From Notospermus geniculatus (lineage: Eukaryota > Nemertea > Pilidiophora > Heteronemertea > Lineidae), in the NCBI GenBank assembly GCA_002633025.1, contig NMRB01000165.1:522105-586104 (forward strand): DNA of 64,000 nt, read 5' to 3'. Of the stretch, positions 10,807 through 22,100 are shown in pieces. Position 1 is the stretch's first letter, and every line of letters starts with the position of its first letter. The translations under genes were made by a program, and so were the position numbers. The notes beneath the pieces are model-generated. The model did not search any database. It had not been told where the DNA came from and saw only the letters and a program-made list of their open reading frames with translations.

Positions 10807-13641
10807 CTGAAACAATACAGAGGACACTTATATATGCAAGAGGAATATCTAGCCTTGTATGACTCCAGACTCAACTACAACTTAGAATTGGGACACTGGC
10901 CAAGGTCCATCATCCATGATGTTAACTCTTGGATGAGCACTTTAGTTACAGTTGAGAAAACCCTTGTTCAGTCCTACACCTCTTCAGTCTGAATGTTAGC
11001 AAGGACACTCGTCGGAAGTACAGGAACACTCCGCCTAACACTTTGATTGCAACAGGCACTTTGGCTCCCATCCATCTCAAGTTTAACCATTTCTTCCAGG
11101 AATAAAGCCATGTATCACACCTTCTCCAGAGAAACAACGTTATATAATTGAAGTCATGAACTGAATATCGTTTCCTTCATCAGCATCTTTCTGATGGCGT
11201 ACACTAAATGAATAATTCCATGTGACAAATGGGTCAGCATTTAATCAAGTCATGCCGAGTTGACATATTGAACCTGACTCGATTTCCTGGAGACAACGTC
11301 ACATCTCTCCAAGCACAGGAGACATTTTGATTGGATCTGATTACCCACTTTATAAAGACAAAGACGGCACCAATGAGGTTATCACGACCAGTCATGCAAA
11401 GTTTCTTTTTCATAAATCGAATACATTACTTGCATGACAATTACAAACCTGTTGCTGCCATTGTCTCATCCCATATGCATGACTGTCCCTCAAACGAAAA
11501 CCCAGCATACACTGGGAATGGGAACTATCAAGAAATCATGCAGAAATGGAGCAGATCTCTACAAATGCAACATTCCTGGGGACCAGAATTGTAGAACAAG
11601 GCTTTTCCTGAGAGCCCTCCTGACTTGGGCACGATAGGCCTATGGTAAAATGAGGTTCCAGTTCAAGCATGAAGGGTTACATGGTGCAGCAATGAGCTTT
11701 AACGTCTACATTTCCAAAAGTATGTCTAGCAACTCGTACATTTGACCATAAAGCTAAGATTTTCGGACAGTATTCAGACTTTAATGATCTTGTTTATGTT
11801 GCTGGCCGCGTTGACTGGATTACCATGACATCTTAACCCCAACACAGCGGCCTCATCGACATCAATAAACTCTGTCAAGACAAAGAAATCTGATGAAGCG
11901 GTTATCAAAATTAGATGTTATCAATGTCAACTTGATATGGGACGTCTGAGAATTAATTGGACATGTACAGGGAAAGAACTTTACATATAGGTTGTGAAGG
12001 AAGAGACTGGTGTCATCTCGGTACAGGAGGCAATCAGACATGGGCTTCGACTTTGTGAATGTGGGAATCTTGTGACCGTCTGAATGTCAGAATGTTACAA
12101 GAATTTCCTTTTTAAGTAGGTTATGAAAGCTGCCTCAGAGGACAGCAGGACTAACGGAATCTGAGCTTGAGTTGAGGAACCAACCAGTGGTCACTCAAAG
12201 GGGGTCAAGAAACTGGGAGATTAGTTGGGAGATTAGTCAAGATGTACTGATCGGTGTACAATTGCTGAACAGTCTCAGAAGTGAGGCATTGGTATGATAG
12301 GAGGGTGTCTCAGTCCTGTCAAGGACCTGACCAGTGGCTATTTTGATGGGGGCAGGAAATGGCCAAATTGCTGGACGGATCTAACAGTCCTCAGCTAAAC
12401 AAGAGGTTATCCACCACCATTATGTTGATGATCTGTGGCTCCATCCTTTGCCTGTTCACCAATGGGTCACTTGACATTCTAGCGGCACTTGGTTGCTCAA
12501 GCCTAAGAAGACTATACATATGTATAGGGCAGGTACTTCTTCATTTTCTGAAGACTGGTCCACAATGTGCTAAACACAAGCCCTCTTTTTTAAGTTTTCT
12601 TGAAAATCAGCCCAAGGTGGGGATGACCACGCCCTAAGCAAAAGGAGGAATTGAGGCTAATGCAGCAGTATCTGAAACAGTGGGACGTTTATTTGGGGAA
12701 TGATGACTGCCCAGAGATCAGAGCATTGGTAAAAGTGCCAGGTTTGAGAAGTGAGACTCTGATAATATCATCTTCAGACAGTGATTGGCCACAAGTCCCT
12801 ACAATGTCGATTTCGCTATCAGTGGATTCTGGACAAAGATGCATGAGACTTGTCTAGCCTATGAGATGGCTGATCACAACTGGCTGTAATCAGTACAAGG
12901 ACATTTGAACAACCCGTTCTTCAGGCAGAAGCAACAAAGATTAATCGTGGTCAATTTCAGGGTTATCTGTATAGCATTCCCATAACAAACTCCAGAAATG
13001 GGGAAACTAATGATCCAATTGGCAGGAACCTTGGACAGCTTTCCACCAAAAGTTGTACTTCGGTGTTAAAAAGAAAATGACGTTCTCAGGAATTCCTACA
13101 ATATCTTTGCTTTGTGGACAACTGGACAGGATCAGTTCTTGGCGAGTGAAGGGGTCTAAATAATAACTCGAGCTGAATTGAAATTGACAGTACACAATAC
13201 GGCTTACCAATTTTCCAATATGTTATCCACAAGTATCTAGTTTCAGCGACGGGTTTGCTATCCTGAGCAATTTTCACTTGGCAAATCGACACATAAGTAG
13301 TGACAATTTACCAAGAGAAGCTACGTTTTATCGCTGTAATGGCATGTGGGCCACTGTCATACAGAACAGAACGTCATCAACAAATTGCAACTATTAGTAT
13401 CATGTCGATCGCATACTATGTATGGAAGTATCACATATTCAATTCTGTGTCCACTCCAGACCACCTGGGTGACAAAATGAAAAAGACTTGTCTCTTTCAA
13501 CAGGCAGACCCTCGAAAAGCTGACAGATATTATAGTGACAGGATCATCAATGTTAGGACAATGACTGAGGACTCCTACACCTGTTTGACCAGAGCGCATT
13601 GGAAAACAGCTGTATGAATGGTTAACCCTTCATGGAAATAC
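10807..13641. other. Long stretch without recognised gene
   Basis: Open frames on both strands are short, show no family similarity and lack convincing paired splice sites. No TIR element was recognised here. Confidence 0.4.
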
Positions 13642-13992
13642 AATGAGAAACCTGTGGAACTGACGTCATGACGTGGCGCTGCAAGCGATGTGCCCGAAGT
13701 TTCTTTTTTCTAACGTTATTCCCATTCATTTCTGACGTGAAAATAACCCGTTTGTGTTGGTCGCCTGACAGTAAACCTTACATCATCCTGTAGCAGATGA
13801 AAATTTCTTTAATCTCCTTGCTTTTTTCCTTAAGAATGAGGATAAAAGCAACGTTTTTGTCTCATTATTCCTGTAGAAAAATGTACAGGTCACTTTTTCA
13901 TGACGCAGCGTCAACAGGTTAAATGACGTCGCGACGGGTCGATTGGTCGCAGAGCCACCGCGTAGCAAAGTTTGTCACGCGGGTATCTCATT
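13642..13992 (+). mobile_element. TIR element family B, copy 1 (351 bp)
   Basis: Nearly collinear with 62853-63223: shared blocks include GCCCGAAGTTTCTTTTTTCT, GTAGCAGATGAAAATTTCTT and CCGCGTAGCAAAGTTTGTCA. In the better preserved second copy the ends are inverted repeats (AATGAGGTACCCGCG.../...CGCGGGTATCCCATT); this copy has a decayed left end. No coding frame is shared, so it is non-autonomous. Confidence 0.8.
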
Positions 13993-16036
13993 ACTGTCAA
14001 ATCCAAATTTTCTTCTTTAAATATCGAAATCGCCATTATTAGGTCTCTTGATGACAATTGGCGAATTTGTAGGAGGAAACCATAGTAGCTGGAAAACTGT
14101 TCTCCAGTACTGGGAAAAATAATCAATCTGCCTTTTTCCACATATTTCTTATCAGATCTTTTAACTTGTATCAGTCAGAATTAAAAAATACCATCAAAAA
14201 GAAAACTACATCAAAATGTGTTCCCCTCAGATATTCTACTACTCCAGGTCCATCTGAGAGAAAGTTACAGTATATTCTCTATTAAATGGTGCCGAAATCA
14301 TTATGATGACCTTCGCCTGCAAGGAGAAATCTGAATTAGCCTATCTGTAAGATATTGTAGGACAGTCCGCTCCATGATGGCGTAGCTCACTTCACTACCC
14401 AATGTAGCAGCACAGGTAAACTTCGGATAGCGGCTAGGCTACATCAAGACATACCTTCCTACAAGCAAAATGACATGTTAGCGTGTGTACATTTCGATAT
14501 GCACCAGAATAGAGCCTACCTATCTACGGGACACATCACACAGGCATGATTCACATGCCGGATACAAATGCTGAAACGGATAAGAAATAGTTAGAGGATT
14601 TTGAAGGAACTTGTTCAAGAGAAATTGACCACACCTACCAGTCCCAATGAAGTCTTGATGGAAGCTGCGATCCTGGGAGCTAGCCACGCGAATGTAAAGT
14701 GAGACCTGTCCTACTCAATGACCTGTCTATAAAAAGACTCTGCAGCATCTGTAACCTGCACGAGCCAAAGTGAGATACGGCACTTTCATTTTTACCTGGA
14801 TGGAGGAACTCTCAGTTAGCAGGATGTCTTGAGAATTAAGGCAGATATGTACAGCTTAAAGGTCAATTGTGCTCAGTTTATAGTGATCTTTTGCCACCAA
14901 CCAGTGACTAACAGCATCCTGTTTAGCTGAGGACATAAAACTGCTTGCAGGCCAAAACCTCAGCAAATATCGTCTGCTTCTGAGGTCACTGTCAAATTAT
15001 TAGAATAAATTCCCATTTTCAAGAATTAAATAACGTTTTCAAAGGATTAACCTGTAAAACTTTGCAATTAAATGATTTAATTCAACACAGAGCTGTGCAC
15101 AACGCAGAAGCCTTTCCATCCCCGGCTGCAGATTATCCAAGTTTAGCGGAGCACATTTTCAACAAGCTCGGAACATAAGCTTGTGCCTGTGGACTGATAA
15201 TCATATGAAGCTCCTGTCACATGTGCTCCTGATGGCTTTTCACAGTTCAGAAATTCAATTTGAGGCAACGATGGAGGTATACTACTCAAAGTAATGGAAA
15301 ATGTATCAGGATTATTGACCCAGTGGTTAAACCATTCCCAACAGGACTTGCTTCATGAGCGCCTTCCGCGGGACATGGGACACAACATGATAAACACTAC
15401 ACCGTGGAAATGAATAATAAACGCTGTCTTACCTTAATTAAAAAACTCTAACCTAATTACGACTGAATAATTTAGTGAAGTTTGACGCTGAAGTGGATTG
15501 TCATGCTACAGGCTCACCCTGGGCATGACACTGAATTTGAAAGATTCAGAGAGAGACTCCTCTGAGTAAACAAATGACATGCCCAACATGTAGCATCACA
15601 TCGTCAAACGTCAAGGGATTCCGAAAACTAATACATAAGTGCGCATGACAGGAGACCAATAGTTTTCTGCTTTGCATACTTATGTCATTATGTCGACACA
15701 AATATGCATCGAGAGACAAACAGTCGACCAGCGATTGCCTTCGTTGCAGACTTCCCTAATTACATCTTCAATAAATCAATACAAAGTCATACTGTTGAGA
15801 CTAAATGTCACTTTCCATGCTATATACTCATAATGCTAATGAGTAAGTAAGACTTATTAGATATTCTGGTTGACTTCTTAACTATGAGGACATTACCACC
15901 AAGTCTAAGTTCAAAGTTCAACCATCAGACCAGAGCAATCAAAAAATTTGGTAATACAGGGCAACTGTCAGAAAGAGACATTTGCCTCAGAATTTTAAGC
16001 GATTACATAGGCCTAATCCTATCTATTTTTGGCCTA
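13993..16036. other. No gene or clear repeat seen
   Basis: AT-rich sequence with no long frame, no convincing exon and no inverted repeat that I could pair. Confidence 0.4.
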
Positions 16037-16440
16037 CACACTCTTAGAAATAAAAGTTTTTGAAGTTAAAAACCCTTAAAGTTTCTTCATAGCGCACAAA
16101 TGTTCAACCCTAAAAGGTTCTCCAGTGAAATCAAAAACCCTCAGAGATTTTTCACAGGATGAAAAACCCCAGAGGGGTTTGTTTGTGTTGTGAAGAATCT
16201 TTTATATAATATCACAATTAGGCCCCCCTATGTAGGCCTAATATCACAAATATGTGACCCTAAAAGGTTCTTCATAACACAAGAAAACTTTCAGGGGTTT
16301 TAATCCTCTGAAAATCCTCTGAGGGTTTTCATCCTTGAAAAACCTCTGAGGGTTTTCATTTTACTGAAGAAATTGTGAACTGTGCAGAACCCTCGAGTCT
16401 AAAGAGTTTTTCCAAACCTCAAGAACCCTTCACTCTTAGC
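16037..16440. mobile_element. AAGGTTCT-rich element, copy 1 (decayed)
   Basis: Begins ACACTCTTAGAAATAAAAG and is built of repeated short phrases (AAAACCCT, GAGGGTTTT, AAAGGTTCTTCA). It runs into a second CACTCTTAG at 16431. This matches the general type of CTCTTAG-ended MITEs with internal (A)AAGGTTCT repeats. Confidence 0.55.
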
Positions 16441-16692
16441 CAAAAAGGTTCTTTAGGGGTTCTTTGTGCCTCACCAGAGGAACCCCAAGGTTCTATATAG
16501 AACCTAGTAAAGAACACGAAAGGGTTCCATATAGAACCTTTCTGTCGCCAAAGAACCCATAAAGGTTCCAGATAGAACCCTTTTTGAGGGAAGGGTTCTA
16601 TCTGGAACCTCTAGGGGTTCTTAAACAACCTGAGGGTTCTTAAAACAGAGGGTTCTCCTGTGTGGCACCAAACAACCTTTTCGGCTAAGAGT
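16431..16692. mobile_element. AAGGTTCT-rich TIR element, copy 2
   Basis: Left end ACTCTTAGCCAAAAAGGTTC pairs with the right end (reverse complement ACTCTTAGCCGAAAAGGTTG). The interior is a chain of GGTTCTATATAGAACC and AGGGTTCT(A/T) units, many palindromic. It directly abuts the older copy to its left. Confidence 0.75.
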
Positions 16693-16894
16693 TAGATTGT
16701 TTGACAAATTGTGCCATTTGATGGTCGGAGAATGTTTGAGTCGGTTGAAATGAAGCCAGATAGTGCAGGACTCTCTTCGCGGCAACGGCTGAAGAGAGTC
16801 TACTCTGAACAATACAGAAGAATGCACCCCGGGGGATTAAAAAGTTCACCCTTCCATGAGTTCGGCTGATGCGCATTGAATGAATGGGAAGCTC

Positions 16895-16962
16895 AATTGG
16901 ACCTTGGAGGAATTATACTGAATTATACTGAATTATCAGTATAATTCCTCCAAGATCGAACA
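16895..16962. repeat. Perfect short hairpin
   Basis: CTTGGAGGAATTATACTGA (16903-16921) is followed by its exact reverse complement at 16936-16954. Flanking bases extend the pairing imperfectly. Confidence 0.7.
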
Positions 16963-16970
16963 TAAGCCGT

Positions 16971-17148
16971 GGTTACACCTGTCTGAAAAAGCCCGGACTT
17001 TTTTAAGCCCGGGTCTGAAATAAGCCCGGGCTTTTTGAGAATGTATGCGGCATACATGTATGGGACGAAAAGCCTGGGCTTTATTTAGACCTGGCGATTC
17101 ACAGGTGTAAACGCCCGGGCTCAACCCGGACTTTTATGTAGTGTAACC
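16971..17148. mobile_element. 178-bp TIR element built of AAGCCCGGG units
   Basis: Ends are GGTTACAC and GTGTAACC, with a further inner pair (TTACACCTGT / ACAGGTGTAA). Between them AAGCCCGG(G) or its complement recurs at least five times, some spelling AAGCCCGGGCTT. No coding capacity. Confidence 0.65.
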
Positions 17149-17360
17149 TAGGTAATAGATAGAGTCAAGTCATTCAGTTATATACGTCATGATAAAAATC
17201 GGAAATCAGACGAAAATAGGAGTTGCATTTGCCTCGGAAAAAGACTGGACTACACTACTTTTCAAACAACAAGTTTTGACAACAAGGCGAAAAGAACTTA
17301 GAACGAAATTTACCGCCCGCGCGCCATGCGCTGCAGACTGGTTCGACGATCCGCAAATGT

Positions 17361-17445
17361 GTAGACTGTTCCCGTCGTTGCCGCTCCACTTGTCCGCGGG
17401 CCCGCCGCGGACTAGTGGAGCGGCAAAAGAGGGGAACCAGTCTAC
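17361..17445. repeat. GC-rich hairpin with GTAGACTG ends
   Basis: GTAGACTGTTCCC...GCCGCTCCACT pairs with AGTGGAGCGGC...GGGGAACCAGTCTAC around a GCGGGCCCGCCGC loop. Its outer bases equal the termini of the 266-bp element at 17883-18148. Confidence 0.7.
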
Positions 17446-17882
17446 TGTGATTTATAGAACCAGTCCACCTCCGTTATTGTCGCACCAAAGTTGCTGGATT
17501 ACTGAAATAAATTAAAAACATTGAAAATACTTGTTTGATACCCGGAAAGAATGGAATGGGCATTTGAATATCATTTTTATGGAAAGTAGGACGCTGGTAA
17601 ATCGTTACGACAGGCTGCCTATTTCTGCCGTATGATGGTCGTGGCGGTTTTTCAAACGAACATTTTTCACTGTTTTTATGTGTTTGCACAAAGAAAACGC
17701 GATTAAACGCATCTGCCGAATAAAGAAATAGTTTCTTCCTCCTCTTCTGGTTTGGCATGTACTTATACTTCTTAAAAAACTCATCAGAAAATGTGATATT
17801 GGGGTACTTTTTTCATGTTCGGGTGTATACGGTCGGTGTCCGGTCAGCATGCCGCAGTGCAGTGCATGATGCATGCATTGAC

Positions 17883-18148
17883 CAGTCTACACCATCACGG
17901 TAATGCGTGACTGTACATTCGCCTGTGTACAAAATGTAGGGCCAAATTTTAAAAAACTTTTAACTTCTTTAAAAAACTTTTAATTGAAAAAACTCGGCCA
18001 TATTCATGTTCAACACACAAAACTCGATATATTCAGGAACAATTTTGAGCTTTTTTTCAATGCTGAATTTGTACACAATTCTGGAAAAAATGTATGTCGA
18101 TGTGGTCTCACAGTACAGAATCACGGTATAGCGTGATGGTGTAGACTG
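17883..18148. mobile_element. 266-bp TIR element, CAGTCTACACCATCACG ends
   Basis: Left CAGTCTACACCATCACGGTA and right TGATGGTGTAGACTG are reverse complements. A nested tract (TCACGGTAATGCGTGA / TCACGGTATAGCGTGA) strengthens the pairing. The interior is AT-rich and non-coding. Confidence 0.72.
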
Positions 18149-18424
18149 TTGACGTTGTCATGTTGTGACTGCAGTACTAACCACTGCTAACTAGGCCTAC
18201 ACGATACGCATACCGTAGGCCCAACGGCCCAACACCAATATACGGCCAAGTAGTCCGTGCAGAACCTCATCACATTTATGTATTAATACGCGCGGTTAAT
18301 ATAAAAGTAGTATGATAAAATGATTGATTTCTTGATCAAAAATGATTAACCAATTAAACAATAATAAACAATAATTATTATTATTTTCTTCCAAGTCCAA
18401 CCATTATAGACCATTATCTCACCA

Positions 18425-18600
18425 ACCACCGGACCTTCACAGATCACCGGCCGTCCACAGACCACCGACCCTCCACAGACCACCGACCCTTCACAGACCA
18501 CCGGCCCTACACAGACCACCGGCCCTACACAGACCCTGACCCTTACATATGAATTATGATAAGACTCTCCACAGACCACCGACCCTACACCGACCANCTG
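18425..18600. repeat. 18-bp minisatellite
   Basis: Imperfect tandem units of the type CACAGACCACCGGCCCTA, about eight to nine copies, with an isolated n at 18597. The minus frame over it (repeats of VCGGSVVCGGP type) is a repeat artefact. Confidence 0.8.
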
Positions 18601-18746
18601 CATAATCCCCCAACTGAGCCAGCCTGCAACACACATGCATCATTGATCATATCATAGGCCTAAAATTCAGCCGACATCATGTACATGTAGGCCTATCTGT
18701 AGCTAAGGCCTAGGCCCTATTGATTGACGTAATTTAGGCCTATTTG

Positions 18747-18860
18747 CAGGCCTTCTGTTTTGAGGCGAGCAAAAAAGTGCATGCACCTCGCAAACAATAG
18801 AAATTCTATTGTTTGCGAGGCGTATGCACTTTTTATGCTCGCCTTAAAACAAAAGGCCTG
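18747..18860. mobile_element. 114-bp near-perfect foldback element
   Basis: CAGGCCTTCTGTTTTGAGGC...ACAATAGAAT is followed directly by ATTCTATTGT...GCCTTAAAACAAAAGGCCTG. The arms are about 55 bp with almost no loop. Confidence 0.78.
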
Positions 18861-19158
18861 TATTTGTCATTGACCTAGGCTAGAGGCTAGGCCTACCGTA
18901 TCCCTATCCGGCGTATCAAATCAGACCAAGTTTTATTTATTGTCCAAATCAGAGAGGCCTACTTTCCATAAAGTTAAAGTTGTTTTTATCCAACTAAAGG
19001 GCAGCAAGGATAGACCCCTATAGGCCTAGGCCTATAAATATAAATAATAACAAAAATAGATAAGACTTTTATCTACATGTATTTTTGATAATAAAAATAT
19101 CAATTGCATAAAATCACCTATGCTCATGTTATTGATTGTCTTTTTTGTGAATTTGCAG

Positions 19159-22100
19159 GCCATGAGACTGAGGCAACAGATCCACTGAACTTGCAACAAA
19201 ATGGCTGAGGGCCTTGGTAAGGATTTGTTTAGCCTGGATCAGTCTGGTATTGCTTTCTGCACAGACTGTCAGTCTGTCATCAAACTCCGCATGCATATTG
19301 GTCCACAACTCCTGTGTTTAGACAATGTGCAGCCTGGTTAGGGATACAAGTGTACTATGAAGCTGAAATACAAATGACCTTAAGTTTCGGCACTTTCTTG
19401 ATCCACGTAACTTACAGACATCCATGATACATTCATACAGACCAGCTGATGCTATTTACAAAAAGTGAATACATGATAAACACATGTACTTGGAATAAAT
19501 AGATATCCCTTATTCAAGGTTATATCAATAAACTTGTCTGGTAATTTGATGAATAAGGTATTTTTTCCTTTTATAGAGTCTGAGATTGGCAGATTGCGGG
19601 CAGAAAATGCATCATTGTCCGAGGAACTTGCCCAGGTCCAGGTGGGTATGCAAGACAGTTGCATGATTCCTGCCTTCATAATATACTGTTGGTTATCAGT
19701 TTTTCCTCACAAAATTTTGTGCCATTGTCTTTGATACAGAATCTAGAAACTTTCATTTTGTGCGCCTGCTTGATCAAAAGTTAAACAGATAGTACATGTT
19801 ATTTTTGCTGTCCTTCAGTCTGACAAAGAATTTGTGTGGTCATTATGGAAAAGATTGCAAGTTGCTTCACCAGATCTAACCCAAGCTGTGGGTTTAGTTG
19901 TCAAGAGGTAAGTCTCATACCAAGTTGGAATTAAATTTGACCGTCCTGTCTTGTGACTGTTGACTAATAGGTGGCAGGCAAGTATGGGCAATATTGGAAA
20001 CGATGGAGCACTGTGCAAGTTGTCATTACCAGTCCTAGTGGATCACAGCTGAACTAATCCATGCTCATTTCAATCAACTGTTTCAGAGAAAAGGAAAAGG
20101 CAGAAATCAAAGATCGCAAAGTGTTGCAAATTCTCCAAATCAAGGATCAGCGTATTGAGGAGCTGCAAAAGACTGCGACCGGCCAGGCAGCAGACCTGAA
20201 AGCGCTGACCAAACGGAAGGCAGATCTTGAAACAAAAATCTCACGACTGAATGAAGAAGTGTGTGACCTGAATGAGAAGAACAATTATCTCGATGACCAG
20301 GTCTGTTATCAACACGTGTGCTGCCCCATCAATCATCATATCCAAAAAAGCAGCATTCCCTCACAATATCAGTGAATCTAATTTGGTGTCGACTTGCCCT
20401 TAAATGCATTTCTTTCTTCAGTGACTGAATTACAAAATGGCAGAGGGAACTTTGACGCACGCTATACTCCAAAAATATTTGACACCCTTCCTTTGTCTCC
20501 CAAACTAAAGTGTATCTCTTTCGCTTTCAGATAAGGAGTCGGACAAACAAGGAGAAGACCATAGATGGCCTCCACAGACAAGTCATTGATGGCTTCGAAA
20601 AAGACAAGTTCGAACTGAGTCGTCAGTTGTCTGAACTGAAGGCTGATCTCAGTGCACTCAAAGCAGAAAATGCAGATCTCAATGCCATCAAGATGGTGCA
20701 TGAGAATAAAATCAAGGTGTGCAATCATGATTTGTCTTTTTTCTGTCAGCAGTTATGTCTTTGTGATATTTCTAATATCTTAGGTTCTGAATTAATATAA
20801 ATGAATGTTCTGTGCTTTGGCTATCAAAATGTGCCTGGTGGTTTGTAACTGATTCTTTTGATTTACTGTATTCATATCTGTTTCAGAACTTACAGCTTGA
20901 TTTGAAGGAAACCAAAACAAGATATGAGACTGCTTATGACGAGGTAAGTCACTTGTTTCCACTATCCCTGGTGCCTAGTTTTCAGATATGATTCACCTCT
21001 AGTTGCATTATATCCTTGAAAATCCACTAACCATCATGAAATCCAGTGTAGATCAGATATCACCTCCCAGAACTGGCCAGTTTACTTGTCAATGATTAGG
21101 CACAGGAGTTCAGAAAACTGGCCCAGCTGGTACTTATTCTGACAAGTAATGTGACAAAGAGGTCATGGTCTGAGTCCAGGGCCCAGTTTCACAAAGAATC
21201 TTAAGTCTAAGAAAAAACTTAAGTCTGAAATGAAGTCATCTGATTTGCTGAAACCCTGGTCACATGATGACTTAAGTCAAACTTTAGACTTAAGTTTCTT
21301 TGTGAAACTGGGCCCAGTTGTTCGTGTCCATCCTATATCTTTGTCAAATGTGTTGATATCTTTTCAGGCTGAAGAGTTAAAACGACAGCAAAGCAAACAC
21401 GAGCTTGACTTCCAAAAACATGATGCACAAATTGAAAGCAAAGACAGCGAGCTTGCTATGGTGAAGAAGGAGCTGTCTGACCTGTGGTGTTCCCATAAGA
21501 AGTGTAAGGCACATGCTGCAGAGCAAGCTACACTCATTCATCAGCTACAGAACCTGCAGCAGGAGACACAGAAAAGTGAGTGCGTTCTCTCTCTGTCCAG
21601 GCTATACCTCAACCTCTGCCTCTGTTAACACCTGTATGATTCTACTGAAGCAGTGGCTACACCTTTCACCAGGTGCTGTTATGTCCAACTGTCATCTCTG
21701 TCTGTCTGTCTGTCTGAAATCCTTCAGGTTTTCCTGTCTCCATGAGGCAGTGTAGACATAGTAACACACCTCTTGTAACATCCTAATACGATGTAGACCT
21801 ACACATTTCATGTTCAATCATTCTGAAGCATGTTCTGACATGAATCAAGATTTTGCCTTGTACATTTCAGTGATGAAGAACCAGGATGAGACGCATCTTC
21901 TCGAGATCAAGTCACTTCAATCAGTATGTATCATTTACTCTACAAAATTCAGAATCTTATTTAGTCTGCAGTTCTCTCTGTTAGTTCGCATCAATCTTGA
22001 TTTCAATGGGCAAATCCAAAGAAATAATACAACAAAAGTCTTTGATTGACTCCTTTTAATTCGGCATAGAATATTTGTGTCCCACGTCACTAATTCGTTC

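Noticed and set aside
18346-18636. 96-residue minus frame with repeated VCGGSVVC-type units
   Set aside because: Product of the 18-bp minisatellite.
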